Assembly: GCA_035638575.1 (NCBI GenBank)
Contig: DASQZT010000282.1
Span: 56,108-120,107 of the forward strand
Length of the DNA stretch: 64,000 nucleotides
From: DASQZT01 sp035638575
GTDB taxonomy: Bacteria > Acidobacteriota > Terriglobia > Bryobacterales > Bryobacteraceae
Reading direction: 5' to 3'
The notes beneath the pieces are model-generated. The model had not been told where the DNA came from and searched no databases. It saw nothing but the letters and a program-made list of their open reading frames with translations. The first letter of the stretch is position 1. Every line of letters begins with the position of its first letter. The position numbers and the translations under genes were made by a program. This document shows, piece after piece, positions 1-7,806 of the stretch.

Positions 1-945
1 GGCATCACCACGTTTGAAGATGCCGGCTCGCCTTTCTCCACCGTGGACGCCTTGAAGCGCATGGCCGACAACCACGAGCTGCGCATGCGCATCTGGATGA
101 TGCTGCGGACCTCCAACGAGCAGCTCGCACCCAACCTGGACAGGTACCGCATCTTGGGCGAGGGTGGCAATTTCTTCTCGGTCCGCGCCATCAAGCGGCA
201 GATCGACGGCGCGCTCGGATCGCGCGGCGCCTGGCTGCTGGAACCGTATTCCGACAAGCCCGACAGCAGCGGCCTGAATACCGATGACCCCGCCGACATC
301 CGCAAGACCGCGGAACTGGCCATCCAGCACGACTTCCAACTTTGCGTGCACGCCATCGGCGACCGCGCCAACCGCGAAACGCTGGACATTTTCGAGGCGG
401 CGTTTCGCGCGCATCCCGAAAAGAAGGATCTGCGCTGGCGCGTGGAGCACGCCCAGCACCTGAGCGCGGCGGATATTCCGCGCTTCGGAAAACTGGGCGT
501 CATCGCGTCGATGCAGGGCATCCATTGCACTTCGGATGCGCCTTACGTTCTGCTGCGGCTCGGCCCCAAGCGGGCCGAGGAGGGCGCATATGTTTGGCAG
601 AAGCTCATGAAATCGGGCGCGGTGGTGAGCAATGGCACCGACGCCCCGGTGGAAGACGTCAGCCCGCTGGCGTGTTTTTACGCGTCGGTGAGCCGCAAGC
701 TCAAGGACGGCACGGTCTTCTATCCCGACCAGCGCATGAGCCGCGAAGAGGCCCTGCGCTCCTACACCTGGAACAACGCCTATGCCGCCTTCGAAGAGAA
801 GCTGAAGGGCTCGCTCGAACCCAGCAAGCTGGCCGACATCACGGTGCTCTCCCGCGACATCATGACCATCCCGGAAGACGAGATCCCGGCGACCGATGTC
901 GCGTACACGATCGTGGGAGGCAAAGTCGCGTTCGAGCGGCGTTAG
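1..945 (+). CDS. Amidohydrolase family 3 (YtcJ-like), 5' truncated by window edge
   Basis: The frame is open from base 1 and stops at 945, giving the last 314 residues of a larger protein (family members usually have 530-600). It begins with GITTFEDAG, the conserved segment seen in the middle of YtcJ-type amidohydrolases. Metal and active-site blocks follow: CVHAIGDRAN, VEHAQHL and SNGTDAPVED. The C-terminus has the usual return to the beta-sandwich (LADITVLSRD, then a short strand ending VGGKVAFERR). Known members are metal-dependent hydrolases acting on amides, ureas or N-formyl groups; the substrate cannot be told from sequence. A GTG at 43 is an internal codon, not the start. It converges with the minus-strand gene ending at 960. 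Confidence 0.9.
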   Translation, partial: GITTFEDAGSPFSTVDALKRMADNHELRMRIWMMLRTSNEQLAPNLDRYRILGEGGNFFSVRAIKRQIDGALGSRGAWLLEPYSDKPDSSGLNTDDPADIRKTAELAIQHDFQLCVHAIGDRANRETLDIFEAAFRAHPEKKDLRWRVEHAQHLSAADIPRFGKLGVIASMQGIHCTSDAPYVLLRLGPKRAEEGAYVWQKLMKSGAVVSNGTDAPVEDVSPLACFYASVSRKLKDGTVFYPDQRMSREEALRSYTWNNAYAAFEEKLKGSLEPSKLADITVLSRDIMTIPEDEIPATDVAYTIVGGKVAFERR

Positions 946-959
946 ACTTCTCCGCGCCT

Positions 960-2789
960 CTACTTCACCGCAATATCCACCTGCGCATGCAAGGCGTTGG
1001 GCGTCTGGATGGCCAGCCGCACGTTTCCCGTGGCCGGCAAAGAGGACGGCAGAGTCACATTCATCTGGTACAGCCCCGGAAAACCCGGCGCCAGACCGCT
1101 GAACACCACGGTCGCCGGTGCTCCGGCTACCAGGACGCTGATCGGGGACGCGGTGGTGTCGCTCACGGGATTCGAGCCGCCGGCCGTGCCATCGGGCACG
1201 GAGGGATCGACCGCGCCCATTCCGGTCAGGAATACCAGCACCGTTTCGCCCGCCGCCGCCGGCTTGCCGGCGTTCACCGCCGTGTAGTCGGCGTGCAGGA
1301 TGGCACCCAGTCCCGTGCCGCTTTGATTCACCGAGAACACGCTCGGCGACGTGGGCGCCAGCGGCACCGTCACGGCATTCGAAGTCGCGCCGCCGTTCTG
1401 CACCACGATCGTGGCGGTTGATCCCTCTGTCGCGTACGGCACCAGGCAGTTGATCTGCGACGCGCTGACCGAGCTGAGCGGCGCGGGCAGATTGTTGATC
1501 AGCACCGTGACGCCGTCCAAAGTTGACGGGTACGGCGGCGGCGCGGTCCCGGTGTCGCCGGCGAGGCCCGTGCCAAACAGGGCGATGAACTCCCCGGGAG
1601 AGACCGGAGCGCCGGGCGGGAAGAAACTGGCGGCGCTGGTCACGCCCTGCGGGTTCAGGAACACTCCCGGCCCCGAGAGCGAATTCATCTGTACGGCGAA
1701 ATCGATTTCGTACCCGCCGGGGTCATTGAGGCTCAGGGACGAGCCGACGACTGCTTTCCCGCCCGCCCCAATCCCGATCTGCAAAAGCCCTTCGGGGCCG
1801 GTCCCGGAGGCCGTCAGCGAATAGCCGTCGACGCCCGTGAAATCGTACGAACCGCTTCCCAGGGCTTTGACCCGCCGGGTCAGTGTGACAATCCCCTGGC
1901 CGCGCGCGGCCGCCGATCCGGCGTAGGACGAAATGTCCGGCTGCCTCGCGGTCGGGTCGAAGCGCAGCCCCGCGCTCCAGAAATTGCCGTTCCACGACGA
2001 GTTGTTCGCCGCCGCGGTGGAGGACTTCACGCCGATCAGGATGTCGTGCAAACCGGGGGAGGCGCCCAGCAGCACGTTCCCATCGGCCGACTGGTAGAGC
2101 GTCCGGTTCCCGCTGAGCAGCGAATCGATGGTGTACTGGCCGAGGAACAGGGTGCCCGTGCCAGCATTGGTGATCGTGTAGGTGCCGGTGATCGCCTGGC
2201 TCAGAAGCTGGCCGCCCGAAAGGTTGGCGGCATGGCCGTATGCAGAAGCCTGGAGTTGGCCCAGCGCACTGAAAGTCAAACCGACAAAGCTGTCGCGTAC
2301 GGCTGTCCCGCTGCCCGACGGAAACTCCAGCATAGACATCCAATACGGCCCGATCAGAGGCGCGGCGCCCGCCAACGGCGCCGGAATCGCCACCAAGAGG
2401 TCAAAGGTATTGTCGGCCAGCTCCGTGCTGGATCCGAGCAGCGCTTCCACTCCCAGCCGGGCGTTGATTGTGGCGCCGCTGCGCAGCGGGCTGTCCATCG
2501 AAACGATGCCCGCCGGGAGCGCCGAGTAGGTCCCCGACACGCTCGATGAAACCGCGCCGCCGCTCCCTTCCAGCCGCTGGCCAGTGAACGTGTAATGGCC
2601 GTTACCATCGAAAGTGATGGTGCCGAGCAGGCTGAGCGCGTCCGTCAGGCTGCCGTGGTCGTTCGTTACTACGGAGATCTGCCGTACGAAGTACTTCCCG
2701 TTAAGCGCCTGGTTATTCAACGATTGTGCTGGTAAGACGCTGGCTACCAGTACCATTGCCGGCCATACCCGCCCAGCTTTCCGCCCCAT
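960..2789 (-). CDS. Secreted protein with C-terminal TIGR03437-type (Solibacter) domain
   Basis: 609 residues from the chosen ATG at 2789. The start is followed by a basic n-region and a hydrophobic stretch ending ASVLPAQS, a normal signal peptide. The frame stays open upstream to about 2966, but that part is an Arg/Pro/Gly-rich translation of a GC-rich repeat, so it was excluded. The central part (about residues 30-370) is Gly/Ser/Thr-rich beta-sandwich-like sequence without a recognised fold. The last ~230 residues, from GVTSAASFFPPGAPVSPGE, match the pattern of TIGR03437: PGEFIALFGTGL, INNLPAPLSSVSASQINCLVP, and a final Ig-like LPATGNVRLAIQ segment. That domain is strongly expanded in Solibacter-type acidobacteria. 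Function unknown; extracellular or cell-surface role inferred. Confidence 0.85.
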   Translation of the reverse strand: MGRKAGRVWPAMVLVASVLPAQSLNNQALNGKYFVRQISVVTNDHGSLTDALSLLGTITFDGNGHYTFTGQRLEGSGGAVSSSVSGTYSALPAGIVSMDSPLRSGATINARLGVEALLGSSTELADNTFDLLVAIPAPLAGAAPLIGPYWMSMLEFPSGSGTAVRDSFVGLTFSALGQLQASAYGHAANLSGGQLLSQAITGTYTITNAGTGTLFLGQYTIDSLLSGNRTLYQSADGNVLLGASPGLHDILIGVKSSTAAANNSSWNGNFWSAGLRFDPTARQPDISSYAGSAAARGQGIVTLTRRVKALGSGSYDFTGVDGYSLTASGTGPEGLLQIGIGAGGKAVVGSSLSLNDPGGYEIDFAVQMNSLSGPGVFLNPQGVTSAASFFPPGAPVSPGEFIALFGTGLAGDTGTAPPPYPSTLDGVTVLINNLPAPLSSVSASQINCLVPYATEGSTATIVVQNGGATSNAVTVPLAPTSPSVFSVNQSGTGLGAILHADYTAVNAGKPAAAGETVLVFLTGMGAVDPSVPDGTAGGSNPVSDTTASPISVLVAGAPATVVFSGLAPGFPGLYQMNVTLPSSLPATGNVRLAIQTPNALHAQVDIAVK

Positions 2790-2840
2790 CTCCCAATCAT
2801 AAGCCCAACGCCTTCCAGGCTCTCCGCCGGGCTCGGAGAG

Positions 2841-2920
2841 CCCCGGGCAGGCCGGGAGCGGGGCAGGCCGGCTGCGCCGGGCAGGCCGACAGCCCGCTAA
2901 GCCGAGCCCCGGGCAGGGGG
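2841..2920. repeat. GC-rich direct repeats in intergenic space
   Basis: In the 310-base gap between the two divergent genes (2790-3099), the decamer GGGCAGGCCG occurs at 2845, 2861 and 2879, with a partial fourth copy (GGGCAGGGGG) at 2911. A longer block GAGCCCCGGGCAG occurs near 2838 and again near 2904. The stretch is almost free of A/T. No gene is supported here. It may be a dispersed GC-rich intergenic repeat or a structured leader of the minus-strand gene. Confidence 0.5.
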
Positions 2921-3058
2921 CGCCGGCTGGCCGGGAGCCCACCGCAATCTCCGCGATTGCCTGCAAAACGTGTTCAAATCGTTCCGCCGATCCGGCCTCG
3001 CGTCATGGTTGCCAAAAATTAATGGAACTCTGAGTCCCGGGCCGTGTTGGGAATATCG

Positions 3059-3079
3059 TACAATAGGCGCTGTAGCGCC
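3059..3079 (+). promoter_or_regulatory. Possible -10 box and hairpin in front of DUF1549 gene
   Basis: TACAAT at 3059-3064 resembles a -10 element but has no clear -35 partner. It is followed directly by a perfect inverted repeat GGCGCT-GT-AGCGCC (3066-3079). The downstream ATG is at 3100. The repeat would sit at the 5' end of the transcript or act as an operator. Weak evidence. Confidence 0.3.
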
Positions 3080-3099
3080 GTGCGGGGGGCTCACGGAGT

Positions 3100-5073
3100 A
3101 TGCAGAAACCTGGGTTGTTCTTTATCCTGGGGGGGACATCGGTTCTGGTGCTGTCAGGTTTCCTGATCGTGCGCGCCGATGATCGTCCCACTTCCGATTC
3201 TCAATTCACCGTACCGCACGCCGAATGCAGTTACTTCGGCAGCCAGCGGGAGAAGTTTGCCGCCGCAGCCCTGTCCAAGGCGCGCGGCAGCTCCGGGCTC
3301 ACCGCGCGCACCCAACAGGTACGGGCCATGCTCGCGTCCACGCCGGGCGCCAGCCGCGCCAACAGTTTCGGGCAGCCGCACCCCGCCGGCACCATCGACG
3401 CTTTCATCCAAGCCGATTTCAATGCCAATGGCATCACTCCGGCGCGCGCCACCACGGACTGGGAATTCATCCGCCGCGTGACGCTCGATCTCACCGGCCG
3501 CATCCCGACTCCCGACCGCGTCCTCAGCTTCGTGGCCGACACCGATCCAAACAAGCGCGCCAACCTCGTCGACGAGCTGCTCGCCAAGCCGGAGTGGGTG
3601 GACAAGTGGACCATGTACTTCGGCGACCTGTATCAGAACATCGACGCCAAGGCGAGCGGCCTCCGCCGCTTCCCGCAGGGCCGCAACGCCTTCTACTCGT
3701 GGATCCACGACTCGCTGGCCGCCCAGAAGCCGTACAACCAGATGGCCACCGAACTGATCACCGCCACCACCGGCGATACCTACCAGGACGGCGCCGGCAA
3801 CTGGATGCTGAACGGTTTCATTACCGGCGGCCCCGTGCAGGACATCATGGACCAGGCCACTTCGTTCGTGTTCGACACGTTCCTGGGCATCACCCACGTG
3901 AACTGCGTCCTGTGCCATAACGGCCGCGGCCATCTCGATCAGCTCAGCCTGTGGGGCAGCCAGACCACGCGCTACCAGGCGTGGGAGCTGGCTTCTTACC
4001 TTTCCCACACCCAACTTGCGCGGGTCAATTACGATCCGACGAACAACAATGTGTATTACTGGTCGGTCCAGGACAACACCAAGGGGTACACTCTCGACTA
4101 CACCCTGAACACCACCACCGGCAATCGGCCGCCGCGCGTGGCGCCCGCCGGATGCAAGGCCGGCCAGCCGTGCTACTACGTGGCGCCCCAGTACATCTTC
4201 AATAACGACGCGCCCAAGGCCGGCGAAAACTACCGCGTCTCGCTGGCGCGCAGCATCACCAGCGATATGCAATTCGCGCGCGCCACGGTGAACTATATCT
4301 GGGCGCAGTTGTTCGTGACCGGCATCGTCGATCCGCCCGATACCTTCGATCCGTTGCGGCTCGATCCGAACAACCCGCCGCCGGCCCCGTGGACCTTGCA
4401 GCCCACCAACGCATCGTTGTTGAACGCGCTGGCGCAGCATTTCATCGATAGCGGCTACGACCTCAAGGCCCTGATGCGCGAAATAACCACCTCCGACACG
4501 TACCAGCTTTCCAGCGAGTATGACGGCCAGTGGAACCCCGCCTGGGAGCCCTATTTCGCTCGCAAGTTCGTGCGGCGGCTGTGGAGCGAGGAAGTCCACG
4601 ACGCCGTGGCGCAGTCCAGCGGGACCTACCCCACGTACACCATTACCAACTTTACGGACCAGGGCTTCGCCAAGCCCAGCTATGCCATGCAGCTCCCCGA
4701 CGTGTCGGATTTGCTCGACGGCAACACCAACAACTTCCTGGACGGCTTCCTGCGCGGCAACCGCGACGACCAGCCGCGCAAGCAGGACGGCTCCATACTC
4801 CAGGCGCTGAACCTGATGAACAACACGTTCGTGGTGAACCGCAGCCACGCAACGGGCACCACGGGCAGCCAGCTCATCATGCAGAATCTCGGCAAGAGCA
4901 ACACCGACCTGATCAACACGCTGTTCCTCGCAATCCTTTCGCGCTATCCCAGCAACGACGAAATGGGCACGGCGTTGAGCGGTTTTCCCGCCAGCGGCGC
5001 CAACCGCATCACTGCCGTGCAGGACCTGGTGTGGTCGCTCTATAACAAGGTCGATTTCGTTTTCAATTACTGA
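3100..5073 (+). CDS. DUF1549/DUF1553 secreted protein with CXXCH motif
   Basis: 657 residues. It starts with a short basic end and a hydrophobic signal or anchor (residues 6-25). Residues ~98-260 carry the DUF1549 pattern (WEFIRRVTLDLTGRIPT, LVDELLAKPEWVDKW). A CVLCH sequence at residues 269-273 fits the CXXCH haem c attachment pattern. Residues ~350-560 carry the DUF1553 pattern (LARSITSDMQFARATVNYIWAQLF, and LLNALAQHFIDSGYDLKAL). Proteins of this kind are common in Planctomycetes and Acidobacteria, nearly always next to a DUF1501 gene, as here 11 bases downstream. The pair is thought to act at the cell envelope, but no reaction is established. The family usually runs 600-1100 residues, so this is a short complete member. 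Confidence 0.88.
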   Translation: MQKPGLFFILGGTSVLVLSGFLIVRADDRPTSDSQFTVPHAECSYFGSQREKFAAAALSKARGSSGLTARTQQVRAMLASTPGASRANSFGQPHPAGTIDAFIQADFNANGITPARATTDWEFIRRVTLDLTGRIPTPDRVLSFVADTDPNKRANLVDELLAKPEWVDKWTMYFGDLYQNIDAKASGLRRFPQGRNAFYSWIHDSLAAQKPYNQMATELITATTGDTYQDGAGNWMLNGFITGGPVQDIMDQATSFVFDTFLGITHVNCVLCHNGRGHLDQLSLWGSQTTRYQAWELASYLSHTQLARVNYDPTNNNVYYWSVQDNTKGYTLDYTLNTTTGNRPPRVAPAGCKAGQPCYYVAPQYIFNNDAPKAGENYRVSLARSITSDMQFARATVNYIWAQLFVTGIVDPPDTFDPLRLDPNNPPPAPWTLQPTNASLLNALAQHFIDSGYDLKALMREITTSDTYQLSSEYDGQWNPAWEPYFARKFVRRLWSEEVHDAVAQSSGTYPTYTITNFTDQGFAKPSYAMQLPDVSDLLDGNTNNFLDGFLRGNRDDQPRKQDGSILQALNLMNNTFVVNRSHATGTTGSQLIMQNLGKSNTDLINTLFLAILSRYPSNDEMGTALSGFPASGANRITAVQDLVWSLYNKVDFVFNY

Positions 5074-5084
5074 CGGAGGGCGTC

Positions 5085-6479
5085 ATGAGCAACGAGCAGG
5101 AAAAAATCAATCAGTATTTCCGGAATTACGGCTGGGACTACAAGGCCTTCTACAACCGTCCCCATTGGACGCGCCGCCGGTTCTTCCAGGTCCTCGGCGG
5201 GAGCCTCACTGCTTCCTACCTGGCGGAGCGCTATGTGAAAGCCGCCGACGTTACCAGCTCCGGCGCCGCCACCAAGAACACGGCGAAGAACGTGATCTTC
5301 ATTCTGCTGGCGGGCGCGCCCAGCCACTCCGACACGTTCGATCTCAAAGTGGTCAGTGGAACGACTCCCACCAGTTTCGCGCCCCAGACGGCCAACGGAG
5401 TGCTCTGGCCTACCGGCCTCATGCCCAAGCTGGGAGACATGCTGGGCGATTTTGCCATAGTGCGCTCCGTACGGGCGCACGGGCTGGTGCATACGCTGGC
5501 GCAGACCTGGACGCAGATCGGCCGCAACCCGGCGGCGGCGTTGGGTAATATCGCTCCCAACATCGGCAGCGTGGTGGCCATCGAAAAGGACCCGCAGCGC
5601 ACGCCCGGCCAGATCTTCCCCGCCTTCCTGGCGCTCAACTCCGGCGCCGGAGTGGGATCGGGCTACCTGCCCGCGGTGTACGCGCCGTTCAAAGTCATTC
5701 CGGCCACCGGCGGAATCGCCAACACCACCAACCCGGATGGCCAGGCCACGTTCAACAATCGCTGGAAGCTGATGCACTCGCTCGACGACAATCTACGGGT
5801 GAACTCGCCCGACGGCAAGCCGATGGAGGACTACGACAACTTCTACACCATGGGTGAAGGCATGATGTACAACCCTGTGGTCAACCAGGCGTTCGGCTAC
5901 ACCGCGGCGGACGCCGCGCGCTACGGAAACTCGGGCACCGGCAACGCCTGCCTGGTGGCTTCCCAGGTGTTGAAGGCCAACCAGGGCACGCGCTTTATCC
6001 AGATCACGTCCAACGACGGCTGGGACATGCACACCAACATCTACTCCGCGGCAAACCTCCCGGCCAAGACCAAGATTCTGGACAATGCGGTGTCACAGTT
6101 GATCAGCGACCTGCAGGCCAACGGGCTGTTCGACACCACCATGGTGGTGATGGTCGGCGAATTCGGCCGCACGATCGGCCCGCTGACCGGCGCGGCCGGC
6201 CGCGACCATCACCCGCAGCAGTTCGCCGTCTTCGCCGGCGGCGGGGTGAAAGGCGGCACGATTATCGGCACGACCGACGCCACCGCCAACGATGTCGTCG
6301 ATTACGGCTGGTCGCAGGACCGCTACGTCTACGCGGAGGACATCGAGGCCACGATCTACTCGGCCATGGGAATCGACTGGACCACGGTGCGGCACGACGA
6401 TCCCCTGGGCCGCGGTTTCGAGTATGTGCCGACAACCGGACCGTTCCTCTTCTACCCCGTCCACGAACTGTGGGGGTAG
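5085..6479 (+). CDS. DUF1501 family, Tat-exported protein
   Basis: 464 residues, ATG preceded by GACGGAGGGCGTC with a good Shine-Dalgarno core. RRRFFQVLGG at residues ~29-38 fits a Tat signal, preceded by a hydrophilic N-tail. The body has the DUF1501 hallmarks: VIFILLAGAPSHSDTFDLK near the start, a central DMHTN segment, and VMVGEFGRTIG with GRDHHPQQF near the end, which recall alkaline phosphatase/sulfatase-like metal sites. Members are predicted periplasmic and are encoded with DUF1549/DUF1553 partners, as here. The true activity is unknown. Confidence 0.88.
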   Translation: MSNEQEKINQYFRNYGWDYKAFYNRPHWTRRRFFQVLGGSLTASYLAERYVKAADVTSSGAATKNTAKNVIFILLAGAPSHSDTFDLKVVSGTTPTSFAPQTANGVLWPTGLMPKLGDMLGDFAIVRSVRAHGLVHTLAQTWTQIGRNPAAALGNIAPNIGSVVAIEKDPQRTPGQIFPAFLALNSGAGVGSGYLPAVYAPFKVIPATGGIANTTNPDGQATFNNRWKLMHSLDDNLRVNSPDGKPMEDYDNFYTMGEGMMYNPVVNQAFGYTAADAARYGNSGTGNACLVASQVLKANQGTRFIQITSNDGWDMHTNIYSAANLPAKTKILDNAVSQLISDLQANGLFDTTMVVMVGEFGRTIGPLTGAAGRDHHPQQFAVFAGGGVKGGTIIGTTDATANDVVDYGWSQDRYVYAEDIEATIYSAMGIDWTTVRHDDPLGRGFEYVPTTGPFLFYPVHELWG

Positions 6480-6595
6480 GGCGCTCACCGCGGACGGTTG
6501 GGGCGGGCAGAAAGCCACGGCAAACGGACGCACCGTGCAAGTTACGGCGGGCGATCGCGACGTCGCGGTGGTCCATCTGAGCAACTGACGCCGGC

Positions 6596-6953
6596 TCAGG
6601 CCGTCGGGTCCATCCGGTAGAGGACATCGGTGCGGAGCTTCGCCGGGTCGTCGTCCCAATCGCCGTAGACCTCCCAGAACGGCAGTGCGATCCGGCGGCG
6701 CCCGTTCTTCCGACACCAGGTCCCGCACCGCCTTGTGTGCCGCGCGGAGTCGGTTATAGGGGCCGAAATGGGAAGTCACGGCGACGATGCCGGCGGGCGT
6801 GGCCGAGCAGGCCACCTCGTCCGTACCTTCGAACCGCGCGACCACCTGCACTCCGACCTCGATCGACCCCTCGCCCGATTCGTCCCATAGATCGCGACGT
6901 TGTTCCCATCCGTCCGCAGATCGCTTCGCTGCTTCAGAAGCGCCCACGGGCAT
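6596..6953 (-). pseudogene. Decayed GyrI-like effector-binding domain gene (two frameshifts)
   Basis: On the minus strand three frames must be joined to read a GyrI-like small-molecule-binding domain. The first frame gives ALLKQRSDLRTDGNNVAIY (from about 6943). After a shift near 6885-6888 the reading continues as WDESGEGSIEVGVQVVARFEG and TPAGIVAVTSHFGPYNRL. After a second shift near 6717-6724 it continues as WCRKNGRRRIALPFWEVYGD, ending with DPAKLRTDVLYRMDPTA and a TGA at 6596-6598. The order and spacing match SRPBCC-like/GyrI domains of AraC-type regulators and stand-alone binders. The first ~50 residues of a normal ~155-residue domain are missing. Either a pseudogene or a stretch with sequencing errors; true decay is favoured because the neighbour is also broken. 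Confidence 0.6.
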
Positions 6954-7668
6954 GTTCGCCCAGTCCAATCCCGAGCTCAAAGCCCTCTACGACGCGGACC
7001 AGAAAGACCGCGACAAATGGCAGTCGCTGACCGCCGCCGAGCGGCAAGGCATGGTCCCCAGAGACGCGGCGCGTCGCAAGCGCGTGGCCGAGATGCTGCG
7101 AGCCGGCGCGTTGAAGACCGGCGAGGACTACAAATGGGCCGCGTGGATCTTCCAGCACGGGGCCGAACCCGCGGATTACCTGCTGGCGCACGTTCTGGCC
7201 ATGACGGCCAATGCGATCCAGCCGCCTGTGGATGCGTGGATCGTCGCGGCGACGCTCGACCGCTATCTCAGGAGCACGGGGAAACAGGAGGTGTTCGGCC
7301 TGACGCTCGATCCGAACGCCCGCTTCGACTAGGATTTCATCCCCGATTCGGTTCGCACCGCCAGTTGCGTCCCGTCCATGAAGCTGGAGAGCTTCATGGG
7401 CAAGTGGCCGGCGATCGAACGGATGCCCGTCGGCAGCGTGCGGCAGGCGGTGGTCGAGTTCATCGGTTCCAGCGACGATCCCGCCATGACCATCACCGGG
7501 GACGGCCGCAAGCGAGACATCGACGAGATGAGCGTTCACGATCGCGAGCTGCGGTTTCGCGTATCGGACCGGCAGTTCGTGACGATCGTCGATGGCGGCG
7601 TCATGACCGGCACTTTCACTTTCCCCGACGGCAGGAGCGGCCGGCTGGTGGGATTGGTGGCACGGTAG
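6952..7668 (+). pseudogene. DUF6624-like gene interrupted by an in-frame TAG
   Basis: From ATG 6952 the frame reads MFAQSNPELKALYDADQKDR, then RDAARRKRVAEMLRAGALKTGEDY, WIFQHGAEPADYLLAH and VAATLDRYLRSTGK, the pattern I associate with DUF6624. A TAG at 7330-7332 stops it, but the same frame stays open for 111 more codons, first with DFIPDSVRTASCVPSM, which looks like the expected DUF6624 tail. It then runs into a ~90-residue beta-rich segment ending at 7668 (GTFTFPDGRSGRLVGL). No signal peptide precedes FAQSNPE, although that is where one would normally end, so the 5' end may be lost at the junction with the GyrI remnant. Its start overlaps the opposite-strand remnant in a shared CATG. Confidence 0.55.
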
Positions 7669-7674
7669 GAGCGG

Positions 7675-7703
7675 TTGACGGCGCGGTGCGTTGGTAATAG
7701 GAT
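7675..7703 (+). promoter_or_regulatory. Sigma-70-type promoter of receptor/GH3 operon
   Basis: TTGACG at 7675-7680 (5 of 6 to consensus) is followed after exactly 17 bases by TAGGAT at 7698-7703 (4 of 6). This would start transcription near 7710 and leave a leader of about 97 bases before the ATG at 7807. Confidence 0.5.
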
Positions 7704-7806
7704 AAACCCAGCCTGGAAAGCGAAGAGGTCCGGCCGTCGCTTTCCACACGGTAGGCCGGGCCGTCACCGGGACTCTGGGGTCAGCGAAACGAGAGGGGAC
7801 AAGAAG

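Noticed and set aside
2790..2966. N-terminal extension of the TIGR03437 protein
   Set aside because: Extra residues are Arg/Pro/Gly-rich translation of a DNA repeat; a proper signal peptide begins at 2789.
6480..6590. Possible C-terminal remnant reading RTVQVTAGDRDVAVVHLSN on the plus strand
   Set aside because: Too short and without a recognisable family; may be chance coding.
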